Positions 1 to 11,174 of a stretch of 64,000 bases of DNA are shown piece by piece. Source of the DNA: Okapia johnstoni (taxonomy: Eukaryota > Chordata > Mammalia > Artiodactyla > Giraffidae); NCBI GenBank assembly GCA_024291935.2, contig CM044317.1, positions 59,882,730-59,946,729 on the forward strand, read 5' to 3'. The first letter of the stretch is position 1. Each line of letters begins with the position of its first letter. A program made the translations under genes and the position numbers. The notes beneath the pieces were generated by a model. The model was given only the letters and a program-made list of their open reading frames with translations, was not told the DNA's origin and ran no database searches.

Positions 1-99
1 TCTCTAGAGACATCTGCAAGCAATCAACTCTTCAGCTTCATAATATCTCCCTAACATTTACTTTTTCTTTCCCTGTTTCATCTCCCTTTCCCATTTACT

Positions 100-335
100 C
101 CTACTTCTCTTGCATTTAATTCCCCAGTAAAATGTAAGGGCCATATGCTTTTGCTTCAGGCTTATTTTCTAGGGAACCTAGCCTAAGATACTCCCACATT
201 TGTATTTCTATCTTACTCCTCTGTGTTGCAAAGCCATATATCCAGTATTCAAGCGTTTGTGTGGATTCTTCATTTGGACCTCTTATTGCAACTCAAGGCC
301 TTGGATCCAAAACACTCGCTTCAACCTTCCAACAA
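100..335 (+). repeat. First copy of a diverged duplicated segment
   Basis: This stretch aligns base by base, with small gaps, to 2206-2450 on the same strand. Shared landmarks include GCTTTTGCTTCAGGC, GGGAACCTAGCCTAA and ATATATCCA. The right half continues into L2 reverse-transcriptase sequence, while the left part (to about 175) is shared by both copies but is not L2 as I know it. I judge identity at roughly three quarters by eye. It may be an old segmental duplication or two insertions of one composite repeat. Confidence 0.7.
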
Positions 336-444
336 CTATAACATTTCTTTTTTCAGTGTTCCTGTGTTAATAAATGACGTTCTCAAACATCCAATTGCTG
401 GAGGCTGGGAATCATTATTATTTTGCTGCTTAATTCTCATATAT

Positions 445-619
445 ATGCTCAGTCATGTCCAACTCTTTGTGACTCCATGGACTGTAGCCCACCAGGCTCC
501 TCTGTCCATGAAATTCTATAGGCAAGAATACTGGAATGCTGGAATTCTTCCCAACCCAAGAATCAAACCTTGGTCTCCCGCATTGCAGATGGATTCTTGA
601 CTGTCTGAGCCACTACCCA
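445..619 (-). mobile_element. Bov-tA SINE
   Basis: Reverse-complement Bov-tA: the shared BovB-like 3' tail lies at the left (GTCCAACTCTTTGTGACTCC) and the tRNA-derived head at the right (TCTGAGCCACTACCC). It is diverged and lies inside the L2 at 150-1690. No clear target-site duplication was seen. Confidence 0.9.
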
Positions 620-1180
620 TAACTAGTCCTTAATCACTATTAAATGTATTTCTTAAATATCTCTAATCTGTTCATGCATATTTATCTCCACTGCTGCCAC
701 AGTAATTCAAGTACCATTACCTTCTACCCCGACTATTGTAGTAGTTTCTCAATTAGTCTCCCCGAATCCATGCTTGTGTCCTTCAATTTATTCTCCAAAT
801 GATAGCTCAAGTGCTTTTATGAATAAGAATGTCATCTAGTATCTCCTATCTACAAGCCATCATTAGCTTCCTCTTGCCTTGGAATAAAATCTTAAGTCCT
901 TATTATGTTGTCCAGGGCCTGACATGGATATGGACTCAACACATAAATAACATTGTCTCACCTTTTCTTCCTTTCCTTCTTGCTCTCCATACTCCAATCA
1001 CACCAACTTCTTTTGGTTTCTCAATCAAATATGCTCTCCCTCATAAATATCTTCATAATACCTTCACCCTTAAATATTTATCCCCATCACATTTATCTGG
1101 ATAATTCTTATAGTTCTTTCAGATCTCAGATTAAATGCAAATTTATTTGGAAAGAGTTTATGAGCTTCCAGTTTGTATTG

Positions 1181-1391
1181 TGTGTGTTCACGCTCAGTCA
1201 CTCAGTTGTGTCCAACTCTTTGCGACCCCATAGACTGTAGTCTGCCAGGCTCCTCTGTCCATGGGATTTCCCAGGCAAAAATACTCAAGTGGGTTGCTGT
1301 TTCCTCCTCCAGGGGATCTTCCTGACCCAGGGATCAGGTGGCTCTTGCATTGGGAGGTGGATTCTTTACCACTGAGCCACCTGGAAAGCCC
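1181..1391 (-). mobile_element. Bov-tA SINE
   Basis: Near full-length antisense Bov-tA. The tail motif GTCCAACTCTTTGCGACCCC is at the left and the tRNA-like head ACTGAGCCACCTGGAAAGCC at the right. It is the second SINE inside the sense L2. Confidence 0.93.
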
Positions 1392-1873
1392 TTTTAAAGG
1401 GGATGTGAGACAGCATTTTTATGAGAGTCTCAGGAATGTATGTATGTAATCATGTATGAAGTCGTCATCATAAAGCTTTTGTATGTTAGGTCTGAGGAAA
1501 TGCTTCTTTTTGTTGGGTGTTTCTGTTAGAGATTCTTAACTCCCATATCATACCAAACTTGTTATTTGTATCACTTATCATACTTTGGATCATTTGCTTA
1601 GTTTCTGTATTTGCAGCTAGCATGTAGAGTTCATATAATCAAAGACTATATTTTGTTCATTGCTATATTCAGGCTAGCTAACAGTTGTTCTCCATCCTGT
1701 TCCCTCTGACCATGCTGACACTGTTTGTGGGGGCAAATAAAAGAAAAGATTGAGTGCTAGGCCAGACAGCTAAAACTTTGAGAAATTTAAGTACTTATAA
1801 AAGCTACCACAAGAATTAGATCTGACGTACCTAGGACATCTTTTGATTTGCTTTGTTTTACTTCGTTTCATTT

Positions 1874-1925
1874 TTTATTTCATTTTTGATGGGCTGAAGT
1901 TTATTTCATTTTTGATGGGATAGAT
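1874..1925 (+). repeat. 26-bp tandem duplication
   Basis: TTTATTTCATTTTTGATGGG occurs at 1874 and again at 1900, giving two adjacent 26-bp units that differ only in their last six bases. Flanks are T-rich. This is a local duplication with no sign of function. Confidence 0.85.
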
Positions 1926-2205
1926 GAGTTCATCTCAAGGTCAGAAGAATCAGAGCAGAAGAAGAAACCAAGATAAACTCCAGCTTGCCAGCTCAATGCA
2001 CTCTTTTAAAATTTTAACTCAAAGCATTCTCCCATCTGATTTTAGCATCTCAGCCATCATCCTTCTTGCAAACTCGTCTTTACTTCCACTCCAGTTCCTC
2101 CCTCTTTAGGTGTTTCATAAATGTTAAAGCTATACTGTCTCTTTTTCTGTATCATTCTTGCATCTCTATCTTGCTTAGTGAGATAAGCTCCTTTGTTTTT
2201 ATTGT

Positions 2206-2450
2206 TCAAATAAAACCATTTCTCTAGGATTTTATTCCTCAGTAAAGTGAAAGGACATACGCTTTTGCTTCAGGCCTTTTTTTCCCCCAGGGAACCTAGC
2301 CTAACGCATTCCCAAATTTATATTTCTGTTTACTCCTCTATACTCCAAAGCTATATATCCAATATCAAAATGTGTTCTTGGTTTTCTCCACTTGGACCTG
2401 TAGCTGCAACTTAAGCTGGTCCAAAATACCTTCATTCTATCTTCAACCGT
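2206..2450 (+). repeat. Second copy of the duplicated segment, with L2 piece
   Basis: Direct counterpart of 100-335. From about 2298 it reads as sense L2 (CCCAAATTTATATTTCTG onward); upstream it shares the same non-L2 sequence and the same junction as the first copy. It ends near 2450, while the first copy continues through the rest of L2. Confidence 0.7.
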
Positions 2451-2454
2451 AGAA

Positions 2455-2945
2455 CAAAAGATACAGAATGTTAAAAATATCTGACTCTAAACAGTACCTT
2501 TTAAATGGTCCTTTTCCCATTCATCTTAAAGATATTACTTCTTTTAATTTCTGTATGATTAGTGCTAATTACCGTTTTGCATATTGTCTTACTGTAAATA
2601 GTATTTGAGAATAAATACAGGTATATAATATTCAGTGATGATGAGGTAATAGAATCCCTATCAGAATGAAATAGCCCCTTGTCCCCTTCCTCTCTTCAAT
2701 TCAGTTATCTATTACTAACTGCAGATCTTCTTGGGTTTTATAAAGTTAAATCAAGGTATGTAGTAATGTAGAAGAAAACTGCTGAGGTATTTTCCACATT
2801 GATAACTTGGTTTGATAGTGAATTTTATTGTCTTAGTATACTTTCTCTTTTTTCATTATAATTTCACAGGTGCTCCTCTCAAAGTAATCTATTAAGTCAA
2901 AGATGACAATCCTCAAGGATATAAGGGAAATATTCTTTAATAAGT
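2455..2945. other. Unassigned AT-rich DNA
   Basis: No repeat family, exon or RNA is recognisable here. Composition is AT-rich with frequent stops in all frames. Confidence 0.6.
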
Positions 2946-2949
2946 AGTA

Positions 2950-3140
2950 TGCTCAAGGGGTAAAGAATCTACCCACAGTGCAGGAGACCTGGGTTCACTC
3001 CCTGGGTGGGGAATATCCACTGGAGAAGGGAATGGCACCCACTCTAGTATTCTTGTCCAGAGAATCCCATGTGCAGAAGAACCTGGCAGGCTGCAGTCCA
3101 TGTGGTCACAAAGAGTAGGACATGATTGTATGACTAACAC
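2950..3140 (+). mobile_element. Bov-tA SINE
   Basis: Sense Bov-tA beginning within the tRNA-derived head (GGTAAAGAATCTACCCACAG) and ending in the BovB-like tail (ACAAAGAGTAGGACATGA). The first ~10 bases of the head are missing or too diverged to recognise. Confidence 0.9.
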
Positions 3141-3194
3141 TTCCCTATAATATAAATCCTCATAAGAATCTTAGTAATATATAGTGGAGCAATT

Positions 3195-3900
3195 TGTGAA
3201 TAGTCAGGACATCAGTAGGATGGGGGAAACTGAAAGGGAGCAGGCCTTGGTGGAGTATAGAGAAACAAGAATTCTGGTTTGTACATTTTAAGATTGAGAA
3301 ACCAATTCTATGGAAAAATATTGCATAAGCAGTTAGATAATTGAGGTGAATGTTCTTGGGAAAGTTGAAAGCTAAAAGTATACATTAGGGAATTGTTGGC
3401 TTATAAAGTTGGCTTTTGAAGTCATAGGATTTAATGTTTCCATTTAGAGCTATGAATGTAGTCAGAGAAAAGTCTAAGATTTGAACTCTAGAGCCTCCAA
3501 ACACATAGACATCAGGGAGAGAAGGAATATCCAGAAAAGGATACTAGAAAGAAGTGATCAGTGAGGTGGAAAGAAAACCAAAAGTAACAAAAAAGTGTTC
3601 TGGAAGTAAAGATAAGTAATCTGCTATGTCACATGCAGCTGATGGATCAAGTGAAGGGAGGAATGAGAACTGGTTCTTGGATTTTTTCAGCTGGAGGTCA
3701 TGGGTGATCTGGGAAAGTTTCAGTGGAGTGATGGAGGTGTTAGTATGATTGGAGAATATTCGTGAGATAACAGGAGAGGAAGAATTGAGGACAGAAAGAA
3801 TAGAAAACTCTTTCAGTTTTCATCTAAATGGGGTTCATAGAAATAGGTGGTAGCTGGAGGGGGAAACATGAGTAAGAGAAAGTTTTGTTCGTAGTTTCAA
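3195..3900 (-). repeat. L2 LINE, antisense RT region
   Basis: Read on the minus strand this follows the L2 RT region around and upstream of the conserved catalytic block, with many indels. Recognisable stretches are about 3560-3770, where the antisense of the L2 fingers/palm region is clearest, and 3840-3870 (GGTGGTAGCTGGAGGGGGA). It is a fossil with no coding capacity. Confidence 0.6.
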
Positions 3901-3914
3901 AAACAAGGAAATAA

Positions 3915-4425
3915 TGTACACATTATGAAATTTACAGATCTTAAAAGTACAGTCCATTTGATTTTGATCAGTGCATACACATGCAACACACACTTCTATC
4001 AAGATATAAACTTGTTCCTATCAGCCCAGATATTTCCTTGTGCCCATTTTTGTCAGGGATAATTACTATTCCACTCACCCTCATCAACTACACACGAAGC
4101 AACAGTTACTCTGATTCTGTCACCAGAGAATACTGTTGCCAAGTCCGGGAGTTAATAGGGATGGAATCACATGGTATGTCCTATTTTATATCTGTCTTAT
4201 TTCAGAATGCTTTTGAGATTCATGTTGCTGTATGAATCAATAGATCATTTCCTTTTAATTATTGAGCAGAATTCAGTATATATTATATGTATCATAAATA
4301 TTGATGGCCATATCATACATTGTTTCTTCATTCTCCTACTCATAAATACTTACATTGAAGTGGGGTTTTCTGTGGTCATGAGAAACTTATTCCATCTCTC
4401 TAATAGCTCTTACTGGTAAATAGTT
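3915..4425 (-). repeat. Old L1 3' end, antisense
   Basis: Matches, with much divergence, the antisense of an ancient mammalian L1 3' region: a block near 3940-4080, then GGAATCACATGGTATGTCC near 4162 and the GAGATTCATGTTGCTGTATG stretch near 4213. The exact subfamily is not assigned. Confidence 0.6.
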
Positions 4426-4599
4426 CTGTCTTGCATAGAGGAAAAAAATGCATTTCACTACAACTTCTTAACCACTCATCCTAGTTACATCCTAGTTACA
4501 CTCATGCCCTGAACCCAAATGGAAAAAATTATTTTCCTCATGTTTCCTCATCCAGTATGAGCTTCCTCAGTTCTTTCAAATGTTTCTGATATAGCATGC

Positions 4600-4806
4600 T
4601 GCTGCTGCTTCATCACTTCAGTCGTGCAACTGTGCTACTCTGTGCAACACTATAGACTGCAGCCTGCCAGGCTCCTCTGTCTGTGGGATTCTCTAGGCAA
4701 GAGTACTGGCAAGATCCTCCTCCAGGGAGTCTTCCTGACCCAGGGATTGAACCTGGGTCTCCTGCATTGTAGGCAGATTCTTTACCGCTGAGCCTCAAGA
4801 GAAGAC
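4600..4806 (-). mobile_element. Bov-tA SINE (variant with GCTGCT tail)
   Basis: Antisense Bov-tA with the (GCT)n-type 3' end at the left (TGCTGCTGCTTCATCACTTC) and the tRNA-like head at the right. A weak target-site duplication is possible: TGATATAGCAT (4587) and TAATATAGTAT (4809), two mismatches. Confidence 0.9.
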
Positions 4807-4829
4807 CCTAATATAGTATATGACCCTTC

Positions 4830-5435
4830 AAATCATCTAGGTTTTGCTCCTGAAAATGTGGTGATATATGTCCCTTGAAGTGGTAGTGCTAAGACTAATA
4901 AATATTAGTAATTAAATAAACCAGATCTAATTTGGTCAATAAAAAGATTGGAACTATCACCACTTCTTCTACCTAGTATATTTTTAATGTAGCCTAGACT
5001 CACATTAGGTTTCTCTCAGCCACATAATTTCTTTTAAAAATTTGAGATTATTTTATATAATTATATTTGGATGCATATTCTCTTGTTATAGCTCCTAAGT
5101 TACATTTTTAAGTTAGTTTCTTTGAGCAAATAGTGACACTTCAAACAATTTCAAATTCAGTCATTTATACTATTAATTTACACACATTTTAGTGTATCCA
5201 GTGAAAGATGATGCCTTTTTGGTGTCCAGGTTCACGATTTCTGAGTGTCCCTCTATGCTACCTCTTGAGCATCCTTGAAAGGTAAGCAAGTAGAATTGTT
5301 TGGAATTACTTAGAATCAGCAAGCTGACTTCTACTGATCAGTAGTTACTTATTCCAAATGCTAAGGAATGTTTTTAAAAAGTATATGTTTTAGAATCTAC
5401 CCAAGCGACGTGGTATATAAACAGCCTTCATGTTG
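4830..5435. other. Unassigned AT-rich DNA
   Basis: I recognise no repeat, exon or RNA in this stretch. It is moderately AT-rich and has no low-complexity tract. Confidence 0.6.
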
Positions 5436-5439
5436 TAGT

Positions 5440-5625
5440 GAAGATGAAGGAAAGGCTTTGAATAAAAACAGACCTGACTTCAAATTCCAGCTATGTGACC
5501 TTGAGGAGATAATTTGAGTTTTCTTTTATCTTCAGCTCTAGAATTAGGATAATCATTTCTACCTGTCAGTATTCCATTCAGAATTAAGTAGTAATGGATG
5601 CAGAGTGAATGAATACACTTGTGTT
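5440..5625 (+). repeat. MIR SINE, sense
   Basis: The MIR core is visible: CTTCAAATTCCAGCTATGTG followed by ACCTTGAGGAGATAATTTGA, then the degenerate equivalent of the MIR stretch ending in TAAAATGGGGATAATAAT. It is an ancient diverged copy. Confidence 0.65.
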
Positions 5626-5639
5626 GTTGTTATCTGTTG

Positions 5640-6220
5640 TCTGTCCCCATGTCCTTGGTTACGCACATACATCAGGGACCACCAAGGAAACAGAGTCCAT
5701 GAGGCTGCTTAGGACTTTGTAGTTGGATTTATTTAGGATGCAGGACCTAAACCTTTTAAAGGCAGTTTCCTAAACTCTACACTTTACCACCCTCGCTTAA
5801 TTTTTGAACTTCTGTTTCCTGATACCAATACTTGTTCTATGGTTTTCAACCTTACTTGTTTTTAATACTTTTGTCTAGTGATTGTCATTTATTTTTATAT
5901 GTGCCATGAGTCAAACTTAGTAGTTCATATTTTATTACAAATAGGATGTATTTCAGACAGCATAGCATATGCTTAATTGTTTTGGTTTTATGGTAGAAAG
6001 AAAAATGCCAAGTTCCTACACTGTTAGACACATCTTGTCACCTTGTGTCATTACAAAACAGTAATTATTTCAGTAGCTTTAAACTATTAGGCCCATGGGA
6101 AATGATGAAAACTGTTGGTAGAATTTCACATGAAATTACTTAGAATTGCATGCCTCTTTCCCTTATGGATTCTCTACTAAATTTGTACTAAAATCTTTAC
6201 AGTGTTGGTCAGATTTGAGA
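5640..6220. other. Unassigned DNA
   Basis: AT-rich sequence without recognisable repeat or coding structure. The part around 5660-5770 is less AT-rich but shows no frame of note. Confidence 0.55.
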
Positions 6221-6224
6221 CCTT

Positions 6225-6455
6225 GTTTAAATAATAATGTTAATAATAGTTATTAATTATTGAGAGACAAATCCTAATAATTTCTTATAATTTACTTGAT
6301 TTAATTCCATGAGAAAACCTACGAGGTGATTACTCATTTATTCTCATTTTACAAAATAGAAAATTTAAGCACAAACTGTTAAAGTAACTTTCCCATGTTC
6401 ATATAGTTTGTAAGTGGTGAAGCTGGGATATGAATTCAGACTCTGAAGGAATGTT
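6225..6455 (-). repeat. MIR SINE, antisense
   Basis: The antisense MIR order is visible: TCTCATTTTACAAAATAGAA near 6344, then the equivalent of the GTCACACAGCTAGTAAGTGG block (TTCATATAGTTTGTAAGTGG near 6399) and GGGATATGAATTCAGACTC. Divergence is high. Confidence 0.75.
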
Positions 6456-6459
6456 TCAG

Positions 6460-8435
6460 ATTATTTGCTGCTGTTAAAAGTAGTGAAAGAAAAAGTTTTC
6501 CAAAATAAGATATAATTAGGATGAAAAATTATGGTTGGAAGCCGATATAACAGCTATGGAGTACATTTGCATGGATTTCTGTTTCCATGAAGAACTGGCT
6601 CCCAAAGCTGACTCATGTGGTCTGGAATTTTAGTACGCATGCATCCATACACCATGGTTTATACACTGGGCTGTGGTTCTGTCCTGGTAAAGGAGGAGTG
6701 CTCCCTGGCTTCTTCTAACATCCATGGATGGAGCAAAGATCCTCACATGCTAATTGTGGTTGAAACTATCTGCCAACTCTTCCTAGTGACAGGAAGGTGG
6801 AGGGCAAAGACAGTATCACACACCCATTTGGGACACCCTTACAAAGTATAAAATCCATGTATAGTTTATTTCACAAGACTGCCCAGAAGTTTTGTGAAAT
6901 TAATCCAAAGTAGTTCAAGGATGGGCTGCTTATTTGTGGCAATGGTTGAGGACCTTGGGAGCCCAGATCCACTACTGCAAATGTTACCCATCAGCCATGG
7001 GTGTAAAGGAGACATGCCTTTTCCATGATTTACCTTTCTGTCTTCAGATAAAAGTCTCTATGAACTTGAATTGCAGACATGTGACCTTATTAATGTGGGT
7101 CTTACCTTGCCAGCATAGGTGGCCGCTTGACATAGGCCCGTTATGATAGTCTACTTGAATATTTTATCATATATTCACAACTGCTTGTGTGGTGTTGCTC
7201 TTGTGGACTTTTTACCCCCACCCCCAATACACCCCCCTCCCCCCACACACACGTGGCAGAGTAAATGCAGTCATGTAGGCTCTTAAATTGAAGCCATAAC
7301 ATTTATGGTAGAGTCAACTTGCTTGTGAATCCCATTCCAAATAAAAGAAATCAGTAAGGCAAATGGTTCCTTGGTTTCCATTCAGTCAGGTAAGCTTTGC
7401 AGGGATTTTAAAGGCTCTTTATCTTGCTAAGCATTCCTTTATGATACATTTCTGAGTGAATTAAATTTCATAAAGGGAAGGATTTATTTCTCATTCAGAT
7501 CACTATTTGAGTGAAATGTTCAGTGCAGCCCTACTGCACATCAGATATGTGTATATTTTCACAAGGTTAAGTTTTTATAGTAATCTTAGTATGAAATGCA
7601 AGATGAGGTAGAAATGTTGTATACTTATTTCCTTTTACTTGGTAATTTGTCAAGATAGAGGAAGAAGGGATCAAGTATTTTGAGGACAAAATTCAGCCTT
7701 TAGTAACAGGCAGTGCAATGAATCACCATTTTACAGATAGTAATAGCTTATCCTATGCTTTGATGGATGGATTAATCACAAAATACTAAATGTCAAGACA
7801 CATTAAAGAAAAATAATCTCTTATTTGGTTTGATGTGATGATGAAAATTCTATTTAAATCAGTTCATCCAGTGAAAAGTTGTAAATCTTATAAAAACGTT
7901 TTGCTGGTTTGCTATTGAGTGGTGCAAAGTTGTGGTTTTGTTGAAATCATGTGTTCCCTGTACACTGAGTGATAGTCTGTTGTGTCATTTGTGAGTGATG
8001 TTCAGGTGGGCTAAATTATACACCTGCATTAGATTAGGTTTTATGTGTAAAGTGCCTCAGAAATAGGGAAATATTAAATTTCATGAGGGAATATATGAAG
8101 ATTCTAGATTTTCAACCATAAAGATATGGAAATAGATTTCTATTAAAAAGAAAAAAGAGAAAATGCTACAATTTACCCTAATTAGAGAAATTAGATGTCT
8201 CTTGCACTTAGCCAGTAGTTAGCAAGATCAAAAGTCAATTTGAAAAATGATGTGACTATAAGGAAAAAAAAGTCTCTTGCTATGGCTTATGCAAGGATTC
8301 TAGTCTCCTTTTTTCTCTCTGCTACTCTCAGTATGTCACCCTGAAGCCTCCGTAATACTCACATTCTCTGATCTGTGCAGATTCAGTACAGAATGATTTG
8401 GCTGCTTTGAATGGGTCTTCTTCTAGAAAGGAGAC
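6460..8435. other. Largely unique DNA
   Basis: I recognise no repeat or exon. Balanced-composition patches at about 6590-7140 carry open frames of 70-78 codons, but these have no family resemblance, no conserved motif and no convincing splice structure. The rest is AT-rich. Confidence 0.55.
7214..7252 (+). repeat. C-rich low-complexity tract
   Basis: A run of about 40 bases made almost wholly of C and A (ACCCCCACCCCCAATACACC and continuing C runs). It is a C-rich simple tract ending in a short CA repeat. Confidence 0.85.
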
Positions 8436-8439
8436 ACCA

Positions 8440-9185
8440 TCAAACTGGGTAAAAGTGAAATATGGAAGGGGCTGGGTGAAAGGAGATTCTGGGTCCTATG
8501 GAAAGCTTTAATTTTAGCAGACAGTAACCACGTTCAGGTTTAACATGTGGGGCTTGATGTACTTTTGTGGACTGTGGTTCAGTGGTTTAATTTTCAGGGC
8601 CTTTATGGGGTTGTTTGGTCTGATGCTCCCACTGGTCCTCGCTGGCATGCCGAGGAGGAAGAAGTTCTCCAGGCCTGGCTGTCGGGAGCCACCAGTTGGG
8701 AGATGGTGTCCCCAGACTAGGGGGACAAACCATATGTTCTAGGTCGGTCCCCCTTTTGTGGTGGGATCCCTCTTGCTATTGCCATCCAGCATGTCTGGGT
8801 TTGGATGGAGGTCCTCAGGCTCATGGGGAAGGATAGCATTGCCCCTGGTTCTTCTTATCTGCAGGGCCCCAGTGAACCCTGCTCACTTGTTCCGCCAGAC
8901 TTGCCTGGTGTTTCTAGCAGGAGAGGAATGGGCCTGCCTGGGCTATCTCCTTTTGCTGTGCTGAGAGTCTGGGTACACCAGGCCTGGATAGCCTTCCTTT
9001 GAGGGTGAGGGGTCACAGGATGACCTGTTGCTACCTTGTTCCCCCCAGTCTTAAAGTGCCTATCCAGATCACTGCCTTCTTTCCCTTTTCAGACTTTTCC
9101 TTTTATTGTCTCTTGCGTTATTTCCAGGGCTTGTAGTTGTCCTTGCCGGGGTAGAGCAGGTAGAAATGACCCCCTGCCATCTTAT
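8440..9185 (-). repeat. GC-richer block, probable retroelement 5' or LTR sequence
   Basis: About 750 bp clearly richer in G and C than either flank, with sharp compositional edges. On the minus strand it starts near a TAAGATGGCAGGGGGTCA stretch and contains AATAAAAGG near 9102. It has no long open frame. It resembles the promoter-type ends of retroelements (an L1 5' untranslated region or an LTR), but I cannot name the family. A decayed processed transcript is the alternative. Confidence 0.35.
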
Positions 9186-9189
9186 GTAG

Positions 9190-10460
9190 ATTGAAAGCTC
9201 ACTATAATTGCTTTTTGAGTGAGATAATCTTATGTAAATATAAGATTACATGATTTTAGTTTAAATAAATTGTTAAATAGGAAAAATTCTCATCTAGAAT
9301 TTCTAATCAAAAAAGAAAAAAAAAAAACCTCTTTTTTGTTCTTTTTGTGTCCAATTAGGTTCTTAATGCTTTAAGAGTTTTCTAAGGTCGAATCGATAAA
9401 AATTGACTGTGGATATACAGACTCCACTGATGCTTGTCATTTGTGCATGGAACACATCCTTGTGTGAAACTGGATTAAATGGACAGAATGATTTTAAGTT
9501 GTATGAATTAATCATCTAGACAGTTGTCTTAATTTTTGACACATCTAGTTCTATCTCAAGCCCCTTTATTCAATCTTGACCCCGTTCCAAAATGCATATA
9601 CATAATTCACTGACATTGAGTGTATCACAGTAGCAAAAATTACCTGGGAAAACTTTGAAAAGGAAGCTATTCTGTTATTTTTATTTTTAAGCAGGAAGGA
9701 ATAAACTAATTTTAGTCTTTCTCATTAAATATTTAGCTGTGTAACTTTTCCCTTGAATCATAAGGATTTGACAGATACTATCAAAGCTTGTGTTATCCAC
9801 TGAATGTCAGAAGTTTATGTGGGATTTTGTGAAAGGAAAAGATGAAAATACTAATAAGTTTTCGTTGTTAGATTTTCCTATGGTTTCAGTGTTTCAGTAT
9901 TTAGGATTAGCTTATAAGAGCCGAATGTCACCTGACCTGTCATTTTCATAGTGTTGCTTTATTTCCATGATGGGATTATGGATATGATGGCAGGGAAGCT
10001 TCTGTATCCAAAATCTTTGGCCAGTGACAAGGCAGATCATCAGGACCTACAGGCTGGAACTTCTTCAATCTATAGAGTTTCTTCTTTAAAAACTTCAAAT
10101 TAAATTTTTATATATAGTATGTATAATATATACTTTAGAAAACTTATGAATTTTTGCCTCACTAAGAAATTTATGACATTTTGATTCCACTTGTTTGACT
10201 AAGTATGAATAGAATAGATTTCTAATTTATATTCACTTAAAATTGATACAGTTCCATTTATTCTGGCATCTAGTATTATGGCTAAATGCCTGGAAAGCCT
10301 TTTATCTTAGTGATTTAAAAAAAAAATGTGAATTAGGCTTGAGACTTCTAATCCAATTCTGAGAATATAAAGAAATACTATGTTGTAAAACAAAAAAAAG
10401 GAAATTAACACGTGATACAGTATTATTAACTAAAGTACATATTTTGTTCAAATTTCACAA
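9190..10460. other. Unassigned AT-rich DNA
   Basis: No repeat, exon or RNA gene recognised. It contains short A and T runs (for example at 9308-9327) but no ordered structure. Confidence 0.6.
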
Positions 10461-10469
10461 AATTTTATG

Positions 10470-11170
10470 CTAGTGTCCATTATTTGTTTTCATATGTTAT
10501 TCAAGATTCCACATTGTTTGTAGTTGCATTGAGCAGCTTCTGCTGAATGCGACAAATTCTGATAAATTCTCTTTTCATGCTATTCTATTACAAATAGTTT
10601 CTAATTTTCCTTGTATTGGCTTATTAGATACACCCATCATTTAAAAGTGGACATTTAATTTCCAAATTCTTGGGGTTTTAAAACTATCTTTGATACTAAT
10701 TTCTCATGTTGATATTAACTTCTCATTTAAATGCTTTCTTCTCTGCAATCACCCTCTGTATTTTTTCCAGTCTTTTAACTTTATTGAGATTTTCAATGGC
10801 CAAGTCAAAGATCTCTCTTGGTAAATGTCACATTGCACTTGAAAATATGTGGGTTATTTTCAAATATCTTTTGATACTGATTTGTAACATAATTCCACAG
10901 TGATAAGAGAACAGACTGTATGAATTCAATACCTTTAGACCATGAAATTCTTGCATCTTTTATGTCCCTGGATATATTCCAGTGTCTCTGGTTTATAGTC
11001 TATGGGAACTTGAATAGAATTTGTACTCTGCTGTTGTGTGAAAATTGTATAAATTTTAATTATGTTGAATTTGTTCAAGGATATGAACCATATCTTTCTA
11101 CTTTTCTGTCTATGCATTCTATTAATTTTTGAGAGTTTGATATTGTAACTCCAACTAAAAATCTTAATTT
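10470..11170 (-). repeat. L1 ORF2 fragment, antisense
   Basis: The antisense of L1 ORF2 is recognisable in order: GAGCAGCTTCTGCTGAATGC near 10532, TTTAATTTCCAAATTCTTGG near 10654, AGTGATAAGAGAACAGACTG near 10899, TTTGTACTCTGCTGTTGTGT near 11019, and TTTCTGTCTATGCATTCTAT near 11102. It is old and broken by stops and indels. Confidence 0.75.
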
Positions 11171-11174
11171 ATCT

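Larger units (their letters stand above)
150..1690 (+). repeat. L2 LINE, sense, split by two Bov-tA insertions
   Basis: The sequence follows the 3' half of the L2 (CR1-like) reverse-transcriptase region and the L2 3' end in order: the part after the catalytic core (about 175-445), the C-terminal RT region (about 620-1175) and the 3' end (about 1545-1690). Bov-tA copies at 445-619 and 1181-1391 interrupt it. It is riddled with stops and indels, so it is a dead fossil. About 1392-1545 is not recognisable as L2. Confidence 0.65.

Noticed and set aside
6590..7146. Possible exons in a patch of balanced composition
   Set aside because: Two frames of 70-78 codons end in stops, no convincing splice sites or protein family were recognised.
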